Shown here: in pieces, positions 32,461 through 44,295 of the stretch
Layout: each line of letters begins with the position of its first letter
Numbering within the stretch: position 1 is the stretch's first letter
Source: Calamus simplicifolius
Lineage: Eukaryota > Streptophyta > Magnoliopsida > Arecales > Arecaceae
NCBI GenBank assembly: GCA_900491605.1
Contig: UESW01004260.1
Coordinates: 553,755 to 617,754, forward strand
Direction of reading: 5' to 3'
DNA: 64,000 bases
Translations under genes and position numbers: made by a program
Notes under the pieces: generated by a model
What the model was told of the DNA's origin: nothing
The model's input: only the letters and a program-made list of their open reading frames with translations
The model's database searches: none

Positions 32461-33846
32461 TGATGAGGGGTAAAATCGTTATTGCATTATTGACCACTCA
32501 CATCGGCGATGGGGTCGCGCCCAGTCCAAATGTCTTGCTTGCCAGCTGGCCGGCTAGCACGACATTCTAGCAACAAAAGTCTCCTCATAATGAAGAAAGA
32601 GAACAAGAGGGAAAAAAAAGGGCCACGTCATGTGCGTGGGTTCTCCCAAGGGCCCCCTTATTAATATCTGGCAGTCAAATCAATAGGCTGGAGCATTTAA
32701 TGGTGTAGAAACGGTCATAATGACTTAGCCAGCATTTAATGGAATAAAAAGAGAGGAGAAAGCATACTTCGGCCAACATGCTTCGAAAAACATAGCTCGG
32801 CCAGCATAGCTCGGTCAGCCTCAGCCTCAGCCAGCTTCAGCATAGCTCGGTCAACATAGCTCGGCCAGCATAGCTCGGCCAGCCTCAGCATCAGCCAGCT
32901 TCAGCATACTCGGCCAACATAGCTCGGCCAGCATAGCTCGGCCAGCCTCAGCATCAGCCAGCTTCAGCATAGCTCGGCCAACATGCCTCGGCAAATATAA
33001 TTCGGCCAACATGCCTCGGCAAATATAGTTCGGCCAACATGCCTCGGCAAATATAATTCGCAAATATAGTTCGGCCTCCGCAACCACGCTATATCTTTTG
33101 CATCAAGGCATTTATGACCTCATAAAGGCCACATATATCCACCTGCTTTAAGGTATTCAATGCCTTATTTTCTTCCCTGCATTAAGGCATTTATGACGTT
33201 CGCCCTTTATGCCTCGGCACCTACCTCCGTCGAGCCTCCGCCAGCCATGATGACTGAACCACAACACCTCTACAGAATCTGGCGCGGGAGAGTTCAAATT
33301 CACTGTAACAGAATAAGATTCCAAACAAGGAATCATGCTAAAACATGGCCTAGGACCTACAATAGTGGCCTAGGGACCACGCAGCCATTGAGTCTCGAGC
33401 CATCGGCCAGCTCTCCCCGCCTCCCAGCCGTCGATCCTCTAACTAACCATATATGGATCCTACCGGCCCTGTAACAACCTAATTCGAATCCGTTTCGAAT
33501 CCCAACAACTTTCAGACCTCATCCAGAGCACGCCAAGAAGTCAGGTGACCGCCTATAAATACTACCATCCTCAAGCCTCTCAGGTACGACTATTCTACGC
33601 CTATTTTTTATTTGCAGTTCTCACACTCCGCTATCTCCACGAGAGCTCGAAGGAACTCTTCCTGAGGGATCCTTCTCCCCATATTTGTTGATTACTGATC
33701 TCCACTGACTTGGACGTCGGAGGGTCTTCTGCAGAGGGCCACCCCCAATGCCTCTTGCGTGAGGACTGTCTTACAGGTCCGTCTAGGAGGGAGCCCACGC
33801 TGCAGCCCGATCGCGCCCGAGCCGAGGACAGATTTCAGCGGCAATA
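32461..33846 (+). repeat. TAT-like 3' LTR (1386 bp)
   Basis: It is closely similar to the 5' LTR. Much of the length difference comes from fewer units in the U3 tandem array. It has a TATAAATA box at 33554-33561. Confidence 0.9.
32766..33080 (+). repeat. U3 tandem array of CTCGGCCA-type units (3' LTR)
   Basis: Same array as in the 5' LTR with fewer units, showing that unit number differs between the two LTRs. Confidence 0.85.
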
Positions 33847-34233
33847 ATATATATATATATTGAACATTTATACGAAATCAAAAACATAAATCATACTTTC
33901 TAATTAGTTTTTTATACAAGGTTTTGAGCTATTACAAACAATATTAGACCTACTCCATAGTTCATTTGGATTAGAAAATATTATGGATTGTTAGGATGTT
34001 AGGACTTAAAAGAAAGAATATAAAATTTTTAGTTTGCATATATTTAGTTTCATATCAATTATATATCGTAAGATCTTAATTAGTTATCCAAATAAATTCA
34101 AGAATCCAAACAATATTTTTAGCTAGTTATTATTATTATTATTAATGAGTTTCAGACTATTACAACTATAACAAGCCAATAATCATATAACCAAATATTG
34201 GTAATTGAATTGATATAAATTTATAAACAATTA

Positions 34234-34567
34234 GGTAGTGTTTGAAATAGAAAATAAGAGGGGATATTTCCTGGATATCCTCTTTTATTTTCAAAAATTA
34301 TAACTATAAAGGATAGCTGGGAATAAAGTTAATCAGAAAGATAATCCATGGTTAACCATAGGTTATCCCCTCAATTTATTCTCTAGAAAATGCAGAAATA
34401 GCTGGTTATCCCTCTAAATAAGAGTAAAAAAAAGTTATCCTATGGATTTATCTTTTTACATTTGATATGATCAATGAGATAGTCAAGGAATATTCCTAGG
34501 GATAGCTAGGGGATAAACTCTATTCCGTACACTTATCCATAGATAATATTTTTTCTATCAAACTATC
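34234..34567. mobile_element. Tourist-like MITE (TTA target), copy 1, 334 bp
   Basis: TSD TTA at 34231-34233 and 34568-34570. The ends GGTAGTGTTTGAAATAGAAA and TTTCTATCAAACTATCT form imperfect inverted repeats. The interior is rich in GGATATCC- and GGATAAC-type words. Related to 63394-63674. The TTA TSD and GTGTTTG ends fit PIF/Harbinger MITEs. Confidence 0.7.
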
Positions 34568-34570
34568 TTA

Positions 34571-36500
34571 AAGTATCTTGCAGTGCATATGGAATAGCCT
34601 TGGAGACCGGTATGAGTTGACTACCCAAAAAAAAAAAGAAGGGAAAAGCTTCGAACACCAAAAGAAAGAAGAAGACATCCCTTTCATATGCTTTGCTTCT
34701 GTCGTAGATCTAATAACTAGTGATGTTTGTCCCTAGATATTTTAACTAGATAAATAATAAAACTATCATTCATCTCAGTTAGCAGCCATTACAACGGATG
34801 AATAGTTAAGCAAAAGTTATACAATAAACATTCTTGATATTTGTATAACTTTCTTTTCAAGCCAAAGACCCATCTGGAATTACACTTATCATGCTCCAAA
34901 TTTAGGATAAATTCAGAACAAAATAATTCGCTGTACACTTAATAAATAAATCTTTAATATGCAAGATGCTTTACTCAAAATAATAAATTTAATTAAGAAG
35001 AGCAGAATAAATATTTATTAAATCAAACTAGTTAACTTCTGAAACAATGTCAATTTTAGAAACTAAAGAGTGAATATAAAATTTTAGTATCAGAAATAGG
35101 AAATGTTTCTTGAATCAAAATTAGATAAAGTTGCTAACTCTTGAGCCAGCTACCATCCCAAATTCTGCTTATTTTTTTATTTCTTAAAATAATAATAATA
35201 ATATTTTAATAATTAAATTTATTTAAATTGTGCTTAGAGGGATCAAGTAAGCATTTTAATATAGTTTAAAGTACATGCATGATAAAATCCTTTCAATAAT
35301 AATTAATGCATATCACATGAGGTATCAATATTAGTTTTTGAAATCATAAGCTTAAGTCTTTTATTTCAAATAAGGATAATAATCCTATAGTCATAACTAT
35401 GGCAACATATAAATCTTGTGGCAAGGCCAAAATAAATCGCCGCATTTAACCCTAGAGAGGTAGGTCAATAATAGATTATCACATATTTTTCTACTGAGAT
35501 GAGTCCCGATATCAATCATAAGCTTTCCTATAAGGCCTGAAAGGCAGGAATAACTCATCACAAATCATATATAACTGAGAGTTCATAACCTATACTACAT
35601 CTTATTTCATATGTATATGGATTGCAATATATTTAGGTTTCATATAACTTAACTTAGTGCATAACTTTTTTATGTAAATAAACTTAAAGGCATACAGTAG
35701 TCTGAATTTTTAACTCATCAAAATCCTAATAGACACACAAGTAACATGATAAACATCCATACTTGATCTAGTTTTCAGTAACAAAAATTTACAAACTAAT
35801 ATTTTAGATTTTTCATATCTAAAATTCTAACACATGTCATGTCTTGTATAAATAAATATTAATTTAAATCCTAAGCATTATAACATTTGAAATATTTTTT
35901 GCAAAACTTAGCAATTATAATAAATCCTAAATATATAAATCTCCGACATATAACATTTAATAAAATTATCTAATCTAGAATTTGCATGCAATTAAATTAA
36001 AACATTTACAAATAAAACTTGAATCCAAGTAACTTTTAGAAAGTATTCTATCTATGAACGAAATTACTTACATTGACTTACTGATTACCGGCTTAAGCTT
36101 GATCAAGCTAGGTGAATAGTCTACCAACTTTATTTTGACCTCCGATTTAGTTAGATTTTAGGAAGAAGATGATTTCTTTCTAAATCTACACTTTCAACAT
36201 GATCGGATCACCATATAACTAATCGAGCTGAGGAGAAGATGATTGTGGTATCTCGTCTCTTCTTTCTCCTTATTTTCTAAGAATTGGGCTCACCTTTGAT
36301 GGGTACTTCGGAGGAGATCTAAGGGGAAGTTATAAATAAGGATGAGACTTGGATAAACTTCATTTTCTCTATGGATTTTTGAATTTTGAAATAAGGCTTG
36401 AAAAAGACTTTATGCCTAATGATTTATGGTTTTTCCCTGATTTCTTTAAAAGGTAATAGAGCGTCATAAGACGAGATGTATGTGCTACTATCTATCAGTT
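34571..36500. other. AT-rich spacer, no gene seen
   Basis: AT-rich throughout, with no recognisable coding or repeat structure beyond short AT runs. Confidence 0.6.
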
Positions 36501-38763
36501 TTTTGCTAAACATAGCATGTCTAGGGCATGGAATGCAACCTTTGCGCCCCTAGTTCCCAAATGCTCGAATCCTAAGTCTTCTTTCCACTCTAGGCCTATT
36601 AATTTGTGTAATACCATTTACAAATTTGTGGCCAAATTTATTGTAAGCAATCCCAACCTCTTCTTCTAAAGTTAATTTCAGAAGAGTAGGCGACTTTTGT
36701 TAGGGATTAAAGCATTATTGATAGTATTATTATGGCTCAAGAGACCTTTAATTCTTTGCTGAAAGCCCCTAAATCAAGGTGATTGCTAGCTATGAAATTA
36801 GACATGGAGAAAGCATACAATAGGGTAAGTTGGAATTATCTTCTACTATGATTGAATGGATTAAGTGCTGTATTTAGAAACCTGAATTATCTTGATAAAT
36901 GGATCCCCCTTAGATTTTTTTCAAGTCTTGTATGGGATTGAGACAAGCCTATCCTTTGTCCACTTATCTTTTCATTTTATGTGCTGAAATGCTATATCGA
37001 GGGACAGAGGAGGCAATCTCCACAAATAAAATTATAAGTTATTTTTCAACTTCAAGAGGTATTCACATTAGCCATTTGATGTTCTCGAATGACTTATCTT
37101 CTTAAGAATTAATAAAGCTAAATTAATAAAGCTGACTATTGATTGAGGAGTTTTGAATAGAGAGTTAACCTCCAAAAATTTATAGTGCAATTTAGCCCTA
37201 GGATCCCACATAACACTATAATAGATCTGCTTGAAATTATGGGTGTAAGGTGGATGAAAAGTTTGGGTTCTTACCTGGGGGTCCTCTCAAAGGCTCTAGG
37301 CTCACTCTCCTAATATTCTCTCCCTCAAGAACAAAATTTTTGGTAGGTGAAGGATTGGAAATGGAGATTCTATAGATTTTACAAGGAGAAATACCCTCAT
37401 AAGGTTTGTGCTCCTTTCTATTTCTACTCATATCTTATCTAGTGTTATTATGTCAAGTAGTTTTGTGGTGTGGTTTGAGAGATTGATTCAGAGCTTCCTA
37501 TGGGACATGATAAGTTCAAGTGAGATCTCTTCATACAGTAGCCTACAAGATGGTATATCATCCTAAGAAAGAGGGTAGGCTTATTGTTCCAAATTTATTG
37601 TTTTGGAGGGAGGCTCTTCTTGAACGTATAGTGGGTCATTTGTTACTTCACTCAAAGAACTTGGGATCTTAAGTTCTTAATGAGAAATATAAATTTAAGG
37701 AGGATTGGTTTGCTTATATGCCCCCCAAGGTATGGCATGATGGACTCCCAACCTTTTTCTTGGGTTTATTTAAATTTAAAGGTGGCTAGAATCTGAAAAC
37801 TACAGTGCCAATCAAGGGTTCTTCATTTTCTAAGGTATGGCATGATGGACTCTCAATCTCAAATGTCTTGGCCATGAGGATTCTAAATATTTCTTCTATA
37901 TGTCTGATGTGAAGCTGGTATTAAAACAACATAGTAGCCCTATTTCATTGTGGAGTCTAAATCAATACAACATATTTTCGATCATTATAGTTTATGCAAA
38001 ATTAATTCATTGCAACAAGCTAGCTTGGGATTTTCTTCTTCAAGCTCTACGGAATGGGATTATGAAAGAGCAAAGTCTGATAGGTTATATCATGTGATGG
38101 ATTTAGAAGAGTAGAAATGAGTTGGTAGGTTATATCATGTGGTAGATTTGGAAGGGTAGAAATGAGTTCTACTTTCAGAGGAATGTCGTGGATGCTTTTC
38201 GTTTGGCTAGGTTGGCTAAGGTCTAGGTTAAAGAATAGATTCTATCAAGGTCTGGAACATCAAATGAAGTGCTAGATCTCTGAGTTATTTATCTATGGAT
38301 GCTCTTAGTCTTGCTAGGTTGGCTAAGGTCCAAGCTTAAGGTATATGTGGATGCTCTTTGGACCAGGCTAAAGAATGGATTCTATTAATTAGGTCTAGGG
38401 TATCAAGCGAAGTGCTAGATCTCTAGGATATTTATCCACTTTCTGCTATGGATTCTTTAAATTTTGAATTTTGGGTGCTCCATCAATTCGGTTTCATTAA
38501 GATAAACTTTGCTATATCAGTCCATTCTTGTAATCCAAGATTGTGAAGGGAAGACCTTCTTTGCTATGGCTATTTCATTGTGTATAGATGCTGGAGTTAT
38601 AATCCAAGATTATGAAGGAAAGACTTTCCATTGTGCACAACTTTTGTTCCATTAGCATTGATAGGAGGGGTGGCATGGTGTGCAGGCAGCATTTATATTA
38701 ATTACCGTTAACAAGATTTCAGGATTTCAAAATAATAGTGAAAGGAGATTCTTCAATGGTTAT
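36500..38763 (+). mobile_element. Degenerate L1-type LINE, 5' part (continues at 45995)
   Basis: Broken reverse transcriptase of plant L1 type. Blocks in order: AMKLDMEKAYNRVSWNYLLL (near 36.8 kb), QAYPLSTYLFILCAEML (near 36.95 kb), QFSPRIPHNTII (near 37.2 kb), GSYLGVPLK and the PKKEGRLIVPNLLFWREALL region (near 37.56 kb). An RNase H-like end has FVPLALIGG and VKGDSSMVIE (near 38.65-38.77 kb). Many stops and shifts. The sequence is cut at 38763 by the copia insertion. The 5' limit is uncertain. Direct repeats of about 45 and 138 bp occur at 38.08-38.46 kb. Confidence 0.75.
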
Positions 38764-39102
38764 TGAAAGAACGGAAGCAAAGGGACATACCACTCTGATG
38801 GCAGCAGCGGAAGCAATAGCTCATCGGCCGTCGAGGGCTACTAGAGTTATCAATGCGTCCACACCCCTAAGCCGCGGTGCCGGTAGAAGGAGGAGGAAGA
38901 GCCCTTCGGTTACCTCTGTGTCCTTCTCTCAGAAGACCTCTACTCAAAAACACCTTCGGTCTTATATTTAAAGGAGAGGAGCGGATAAGCCAGAGGTTTA
39001 TCTTCCGAAGAGCCCCCTACTCTAGGACTCTTTGAATACTGAGTGGACGTATTAATTAGCACCCAGGCCAACAATACGTATTAATTAGCACCCAAGCCAA
39101 CA
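38764..39102 (-). repeat. Copia 3' LTR (339 bp)
   Basis: It is the partner of 45649-45994, with the same ends. Both share a duplicated GTATTAATTAGCACCCA unit near the LTR start. Confidence 0.9.
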
Positions 39103-39120
39103 ATCTCCACTTGTCCACAC
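39103..39120 (-). other. Copia polypurine tract region
   Basis: The minus strand reads GGACAAGTGGAGAT directly before the 3' LTR TGTTGG, the usual form in plant copia elements. Confidence 0.8.
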
Positions 39121-40241
39121 AAAAACATAATAACCTCTTCTTTCAACTTGCAGTGCGGTGGGATGTGCGACCCGACGAAACTCACAGACAGTGACACATA
39201 GCGGATGAACTGCATTAAGTTAATAAATAACTACCGCAGTGAACCAGAATATAATCCAATCCCATCTGTGTCCTAGATAATCCGATTACACCTGATCAAG
39301 TACTCTCAACCCTCAAGAGATCTTTCCTGAACAGCGCTTGATCAAACATAAATCATAATGTTTGCATCCATAATCATATGCAACGTATACACATGATTGC
39401 CCGGGGAATGGATCACAAACATAAGGTGTGGTCGCGAATAACCTTTCTTGAACACTCATACCAGTCCATCTTTATCCAGTTAACTTCCTAGGATTGTCTC
39501 ATGTGGCAGTATCAATTTCATGACCCTGAAGGACAAGGCTAAGGAAGTCATCCTGAACTCCAACTTCATGATATAGGTTCAAGTCCAAGGACACTACATA
39601 GTTGTAAGGCTCATACGGTAACGGAGAGGGAATATATCATGTTACTCTTTACTAGGTCATCTTAAGCATATGTAACATAATACATGTTACGGTGGAGCTC
39701 CCACTCAATGGGCCATGTCATATTCAAACACCGTACGAACACAAGTCCAGGCATCACAAAGTTGCCTGACTCGAGCACACTTTAATGCTCCAAGTTTGGC
39801 TACAACAGGCTTAGTACGATATAGTGGACATATCAAAATGCATACATCATGTATGTATGTATACCATACTCGACCCTCCTGAGTCTCATCTCAGTCCACA
39901 CTGAGGCGACTATTATTATAATATATTCAGTTGTAATATATGTAGCCTATTTTACAACTTATGCATTCTGCAACTCATGCATTGTTACTCAAGCATATAT
40001 AATGGCTATATTAGTCTCATCCTGCCCACTACAAAAGTGTCAGGGCGATCACCCGTGTGAGTGGGCTGATCTAAGCCTGTGGTATTTATACACATATATG
40101 CCTACAAATATGAACTCATCATAATAATGAAAATAAACATTTCATAAATTTTAACACATAGTCATTTATGTCCATACAATCCCTGTCTGACAAAAAAACA
40201 TACACAAACTCCTACATAAGTCTAAAACATAACACAATTTG

Positions 40242-40789
40242 TCACACTCTATACAGACTTAGACCCCTCACATAAGCCTGGAACACATTCCTAGGAATAG
40301 GCTTCATCAGAGGATCAGCCAGCATCCTGCCAGTGGAGATATGCTGTAGGATAACCTCTCCTTGCTTGACCATGTCTCTAATGAAGTGATATCTGATGTC
40401 AATATGCTTGGTCCTTCCATGGTACTTAGGATCCTTAGCATATTGTAATGCTGCTATACTATCAGAACTGATCAGAATAGCCTCATGTGGAGTAGCTGAT
40501 ATCTCAAGAACCTTCTCAGCCACATAGTCTCCTGGACAGCAGCCGAACAAGCAATATATTCGGCTTCCATGGTGGACAGGACGGTACATCTTTATTTCTT
40601 ACTGCACCAAGTGACAGCTTCACCTCCAAAGATAAACACATATCCTGTAGTGGATATATGCTCATCCCTATCACCTGCCCAATCAGAGTCACAAAAACCT
40701 TTTAATCTCAAATCTCTACCCTGATAGCATAGGGTGAGATTGGCAGTACCACAAAGGTAAAACGAAAAATTCTTTTCACTGCAACCCAA
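40242..40789 (-). pseudogene. Copia RNase H
   Basis: Blocks include GFCDSDWAGDRDEHISTTGY (catalytic Asp) and EAVTWCSKK, then after a shift SSDSIAALQYAKDPKYHGRT, KHIDIRYHFIRDMV and the end motif MLADPLMKPIPRNVF, stopping at 40242. It is the end of the polyprotein. Confidence 0.9.
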
Positions 40790-41829
40790 TGAGCAAGTCC
40801 TGGATTACTTTGATATCGACTAACCAAGCCGACTGCAAAGAAAATGTTCATCTTTTCACACAATATAGCGTACATCAAGCTCCCTACTGCACTAGCATAG
40901 GGGATCCTGCTCATCTTTTCTCTCTCCTCATCAAGTTTAGGGCACTGATCGATGCTTAAAGTATAATCCTTCTCTATTGGAGTATCAACGGGTTTAGAAT
41001 AGTGCATTCGGAATCGTTCTAAGACTTTCTCAATATACGTTTCTTGTGACAAACCAAGAAACCTCTTAGCACGATTCTTTAGGATCCTCACACCCAGCAC
41101 AAAATTTGCCTCACCCATATCCTTCATCTCAAAGATAGAGGACAACCACTCCTTAGTGGCTTTGATCACTCCAATAGAACTCCCAGCAATTAGGATGTCA
41201 TCTACATACAACGCCAAGATCAGAATCCCATCGTCTGATTTCTTAATGTACACACAGTGGTCCTCCTCAATAATATCTAAGCCAATCGATGTAATGGCTT
41301 TATGAAACTTGAGGTACCATTGCCTAGATGACTGCTTGAGACCATATATAGATCTTCTAAGGCGGCACACTTTGCCCTCCTGTCCTTTGGTCACAAAGCC
41401 CAAGGATTGATCCATATATATCTCTTCATCCAGGCTTCCATTAAGAAACGCTGTTTTAAAATCCACTTGATGTAGCTCCAAATCTAAATGAGCTACAATA
41501 GCTAGGATCAGGCGAATAGAGGCAAATCTCACCATAGGAGAAAATGTCTCCTCAAAGTCTACACCCTCCCTCTGGATATAGCCCTTCGCCACAAGACGAG
41601 CTTTGTACTTATCAATTGACCCATCAGCCTTGCACTTTATCTTAAGAACCCACTTATTTTCTATAGATTTGCGCCCAGGCGAAAGGTCTACCAAGTCCCA
41701 CACATGATTCTTGGCCATCGATACCATCTCATCTTCCATAGCAGCTTGCCACTCACAATGAGCAGGTGAATCGAGCGCTTCTTCAACAGAAGCAGGCTCA
41801 TCTGGATCCAACGAAGTGCAAAGAAACAT
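40708..41829 (-). pseudogene. Copia reverse transcriptase
   Basis: A 373-codon open segment, nearly complete. AHCEWQAAMEDEMVSMAKN begins the domain. KARLVAKGYIQREGVDF, TFSPMVRFASIRLILA, HQVDFKTAFLNGSLDEEIYM and the catalytic LILALYVDDILIAGS (YVDD) follow, then PYASAVGSLMYAILCEK. The frame shifts near 40.79 kb at the RNase H border. Confidence 0.92.
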
Positions 41830-41933
41830 ATTTCCTTTGATCCCAAAATGTCGTCATGGAATATGACCACGTTTGCTTCTTCGTAACTGCGGATCTGGAC
41901 CCTGAAGATCGCTCTCAGGTGGTGCATTAACCC

Positions 41934-43069
41934 TCATAGGTGAGCTCCTACTAGGCTCAGCTTGTGCGCTTCCATTGTCTGGTGCGACACTCCCACTGGG
42001 TCTAGCATTCCCACTATCTGTGGTGATCTCTGAGATAAGTCAAAAATCTCCTCCCTCGCCAGAGATAGTAGGAAGGTCCTTCTGTAACTCATACAGAGAT
42101 AGGTCCTTTCTAATTTCACCAATGCTCGGAATTCATTCTCTAGAAACTCCATGTCTCTGGACTCCACTTCAGTCAACCCTCCATCATGATATGCACCATA
42201 CATCACGTAACCCTTCGAATTCTCAGGGTACCTGATGAACACCTTTTTGCTGGCTTTAGGATCCAGCTTTCCCAACTTATGAGAGGCATTGTGAACATAT
42301 CCTGCTGAGCCCCAAGGGCGCAAATGATCCACAGAGGGTCGCTTGCCATGCCATAACTCATATGGAGTGGAGGGTACCGTTTTACTAGAAACACGGTTAA
42401 GGATGTAAGCAGTAGTCAACAGCGCATCTCCCCAAAAATGATTGAAAGATTGTCTTGCGCCATCATCGACCTAACCATGTCTAGTAAAGTCCTATTGCGA
42501 CGCTCGGCAACACCATTCTGTTGCGGTGTCCCAGGAATGGTAAGCTGCCTGCAAATCTCCTTTTTCTCACAGAGCCGCTTGAATTGCTCAGATAGATATT
42601 CGCAACCTCTATCAGTCCGGAGAGTCTTCAAAGACCTCTCCTTCTAATTTTTTACCTCAGCAAAAATCGCCTGAAACAATTCAGCGCTTCATAGCGGTGG
42701 GAGATCAGGTACACATACCCGAATCGCGAAAAATCATCTATAAATATGAGGAAATAGAAAGCGCCATGTCGCGCCTTGATACTCATGGGTCCACAGATAT
42801 CAGAGTGAACTAGCTCTAATATGAGAGGCCCTAGTAGCCTTACCAAAAGACTTTCTTGTTGCCTTTCCTGCTAGACAAGACTCACACACAGGTAGACTTA
42901 TCTTGGTAAGAGGGCCTAATAGCCCAGCTTTAGCCATACGTGCCATCCTATCTTGGCCCACATGACCAAGTCTGAAATGCCAAAGAAAATTATCATCACA
43001 GGCAGGAATAGAAGCACAAGAAAAAGAGGAGTAAGAAGCATACAATTCAACATCAAGTCTAAAGAACCC
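41934..43069 (-). pseudogene. Copia integrase, broken
   Basis: In order: the pre-integrase zinc domain LWHFRLGHVGQDRMARMA...CESCLAGK (42.8-43.0 kb), the core starting LELVHSDICGPM and FLIFIDDFSRFGYVYL, then LRTDRGCEYLSEQF and PQQNGVAERRNRTLLDMVR. The D-D-E residues are present but spread over three frames. It ends with YELWHGKRPSVDHLRPWGS and the C-terminal region to about 41.93 kb. Confidence 0.88.
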
Positions 43070-43660
43070 TTACGACAAATATCCACAAAAGGACAAAACA
43101 CCATCCAGATAGACAGACATACGGTCACCAGAAAAACTAAAAGTGTAACCAAGTACCAATAGGGCAAGAACAGAACAAAGATTATACCGGATAGTAGGGA
43201 CATACAAAACGTTATGTAGGATCAACACATGTCCACCACGTAGCGTAACACGATATGCTCCTACACCCAAAACCTGCTCATGCAGATCATTCCCAAGCAC
43301 GACAAACTGGGTATCTATAGTTATCCGATGAAAATCCATAAAACCAGCTCGATCTCGCACTATATGTTTGTTTGCTCCCGAATCTACAATCCAATCCGGG
43401 AGCAAATCAGCAACTAATGCATATGAATAAACATAGAGAGAGCTTAATATGGAGCATACCTTCTTTGGCTCAATGTAATCACGAGCAAAATGGCCTTTAG
43501 CTCCATAATTGTAGCACTTAATCTTTGTCACATCTCTCTTGCCCCCTCGACGTCCTCTCTTAGGTTTGGCCATAGTTTTTCCTTTATATCCTTGAGCACT
43601 CATGTTACATGCCTTTCCCTTCTTTTTGTTCTTGGGCCTCGAAGACCCATCAGTAACCAC
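43070..43660 (-). pseudogene. Copia nucleocapsid knuckle and protease
   Basis: A 196-codon open segment. CYNYGAKGHFARDY is the zinc knuckle with its second and last Cys replaced by Tyr, so metal binding is probably lost. WIVDSGANKHIVRD is the retropepsin active site with DSG intact. YVPTIRYNLCSVLALL is the usual block after protease. Earlier, basic sequence (KKKGKACNMSAQG) forms the RNA-binding linker. Confidence 0.87.
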
Positions 43661-44295
43661 ATAGGTCGAAGGAAGGGAAGTCTCAATTCGCTCAGCCTCT
43701 AGCTCAAGGTGACAAGCAATATCCTCAAAAGTCTTGATGTACTAACTATGAGTCATCAAGAGCTTCATCTGACTCCATTGAGGGTTAGGCAGCGAATGAA
43801 TCACTGCTAGGACCTGTTGCTCATCAGTAAGGTCAACTCCAGTAGCCTTCATATCCCTAATCATGTTTCCATCACACGAAGGTGGGTCGACATGGAATGA
43901 TCGGGATCCTTGACATACTGTATGAATCTAAGGTTCAAGGCATGTAGCCTTGTGGCTGAAGTTTGACCAAACCTGATCTTGAGCTGGTTCCACATATCCT
44001 GAGCAGTCTGACAATGCTCAAAGTTGCCAATAAGATCATTGTGCATGCTACTCAACATAGTAAAGCGTGCACAATGATCTTTCTTGATCCAATTGTCATA
44101 GGCTTCCCGATCAAGGTGATGTTGCTCAGTAGTGCCAGGCGCTGGTGGTGTCATACAAGTTGTTAGGGTCTCCAAGGCTTCTAAGTCATTCAGCAGGTAT
44201 TGGATTTTCCTATGCGACATTTTATAGTTTTGTCCATCTAGCTTCTCACCTTTGTTGAGATCAGCTATCACAGATTTGGAAGCCATCACACACAC
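43661..44295 (-). pseudogene. Copia gag, broken
   Basis: A 144-codon open segment from 44295 (a better start is the Met at 44286, MASKSVIADLNKGEKLDG) has the UBN2-type gag features of copia elements: LDGQNYKMSHRKIQYLL, then AQDMWNQLKIRFGQTSATRL. It stops near 43861 and continues in another frame with a poorly kept stretch ending near FEDIACHLELEAE (43.7 kb). It forms the particle shell in intact relatives. Confidence 0.85.

Larger units (their letters stand above)
26898..33846 (+). mobile_element. TAT/Retand-like Ty3/gypsy element, internally deleted
   Basis: 5' LTR 26898-28350 and 3' LTR 32461-33846 share the start TGATGAGGGGTAAAAT and the end TTTCAGC(A/G)GCAA. TSD ATATA lies at 26893-26897 and 33847-33851 (low-complexity, so somewhat weak alone). 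A PBS follows the 5' LTR and a G-rich PPT precedes the 3' LTR. Of the coding region only the first part of gag and the last part of integrase remain; protease, reverse transcriptase and RNase H are missing. The 3' untranslated region is a 2.6-kb array of short hairpin repeats. The integrase end and LTR form fit the TAT/Retand group. It needs enzymes from another copy to move. Confidence 0.88.
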
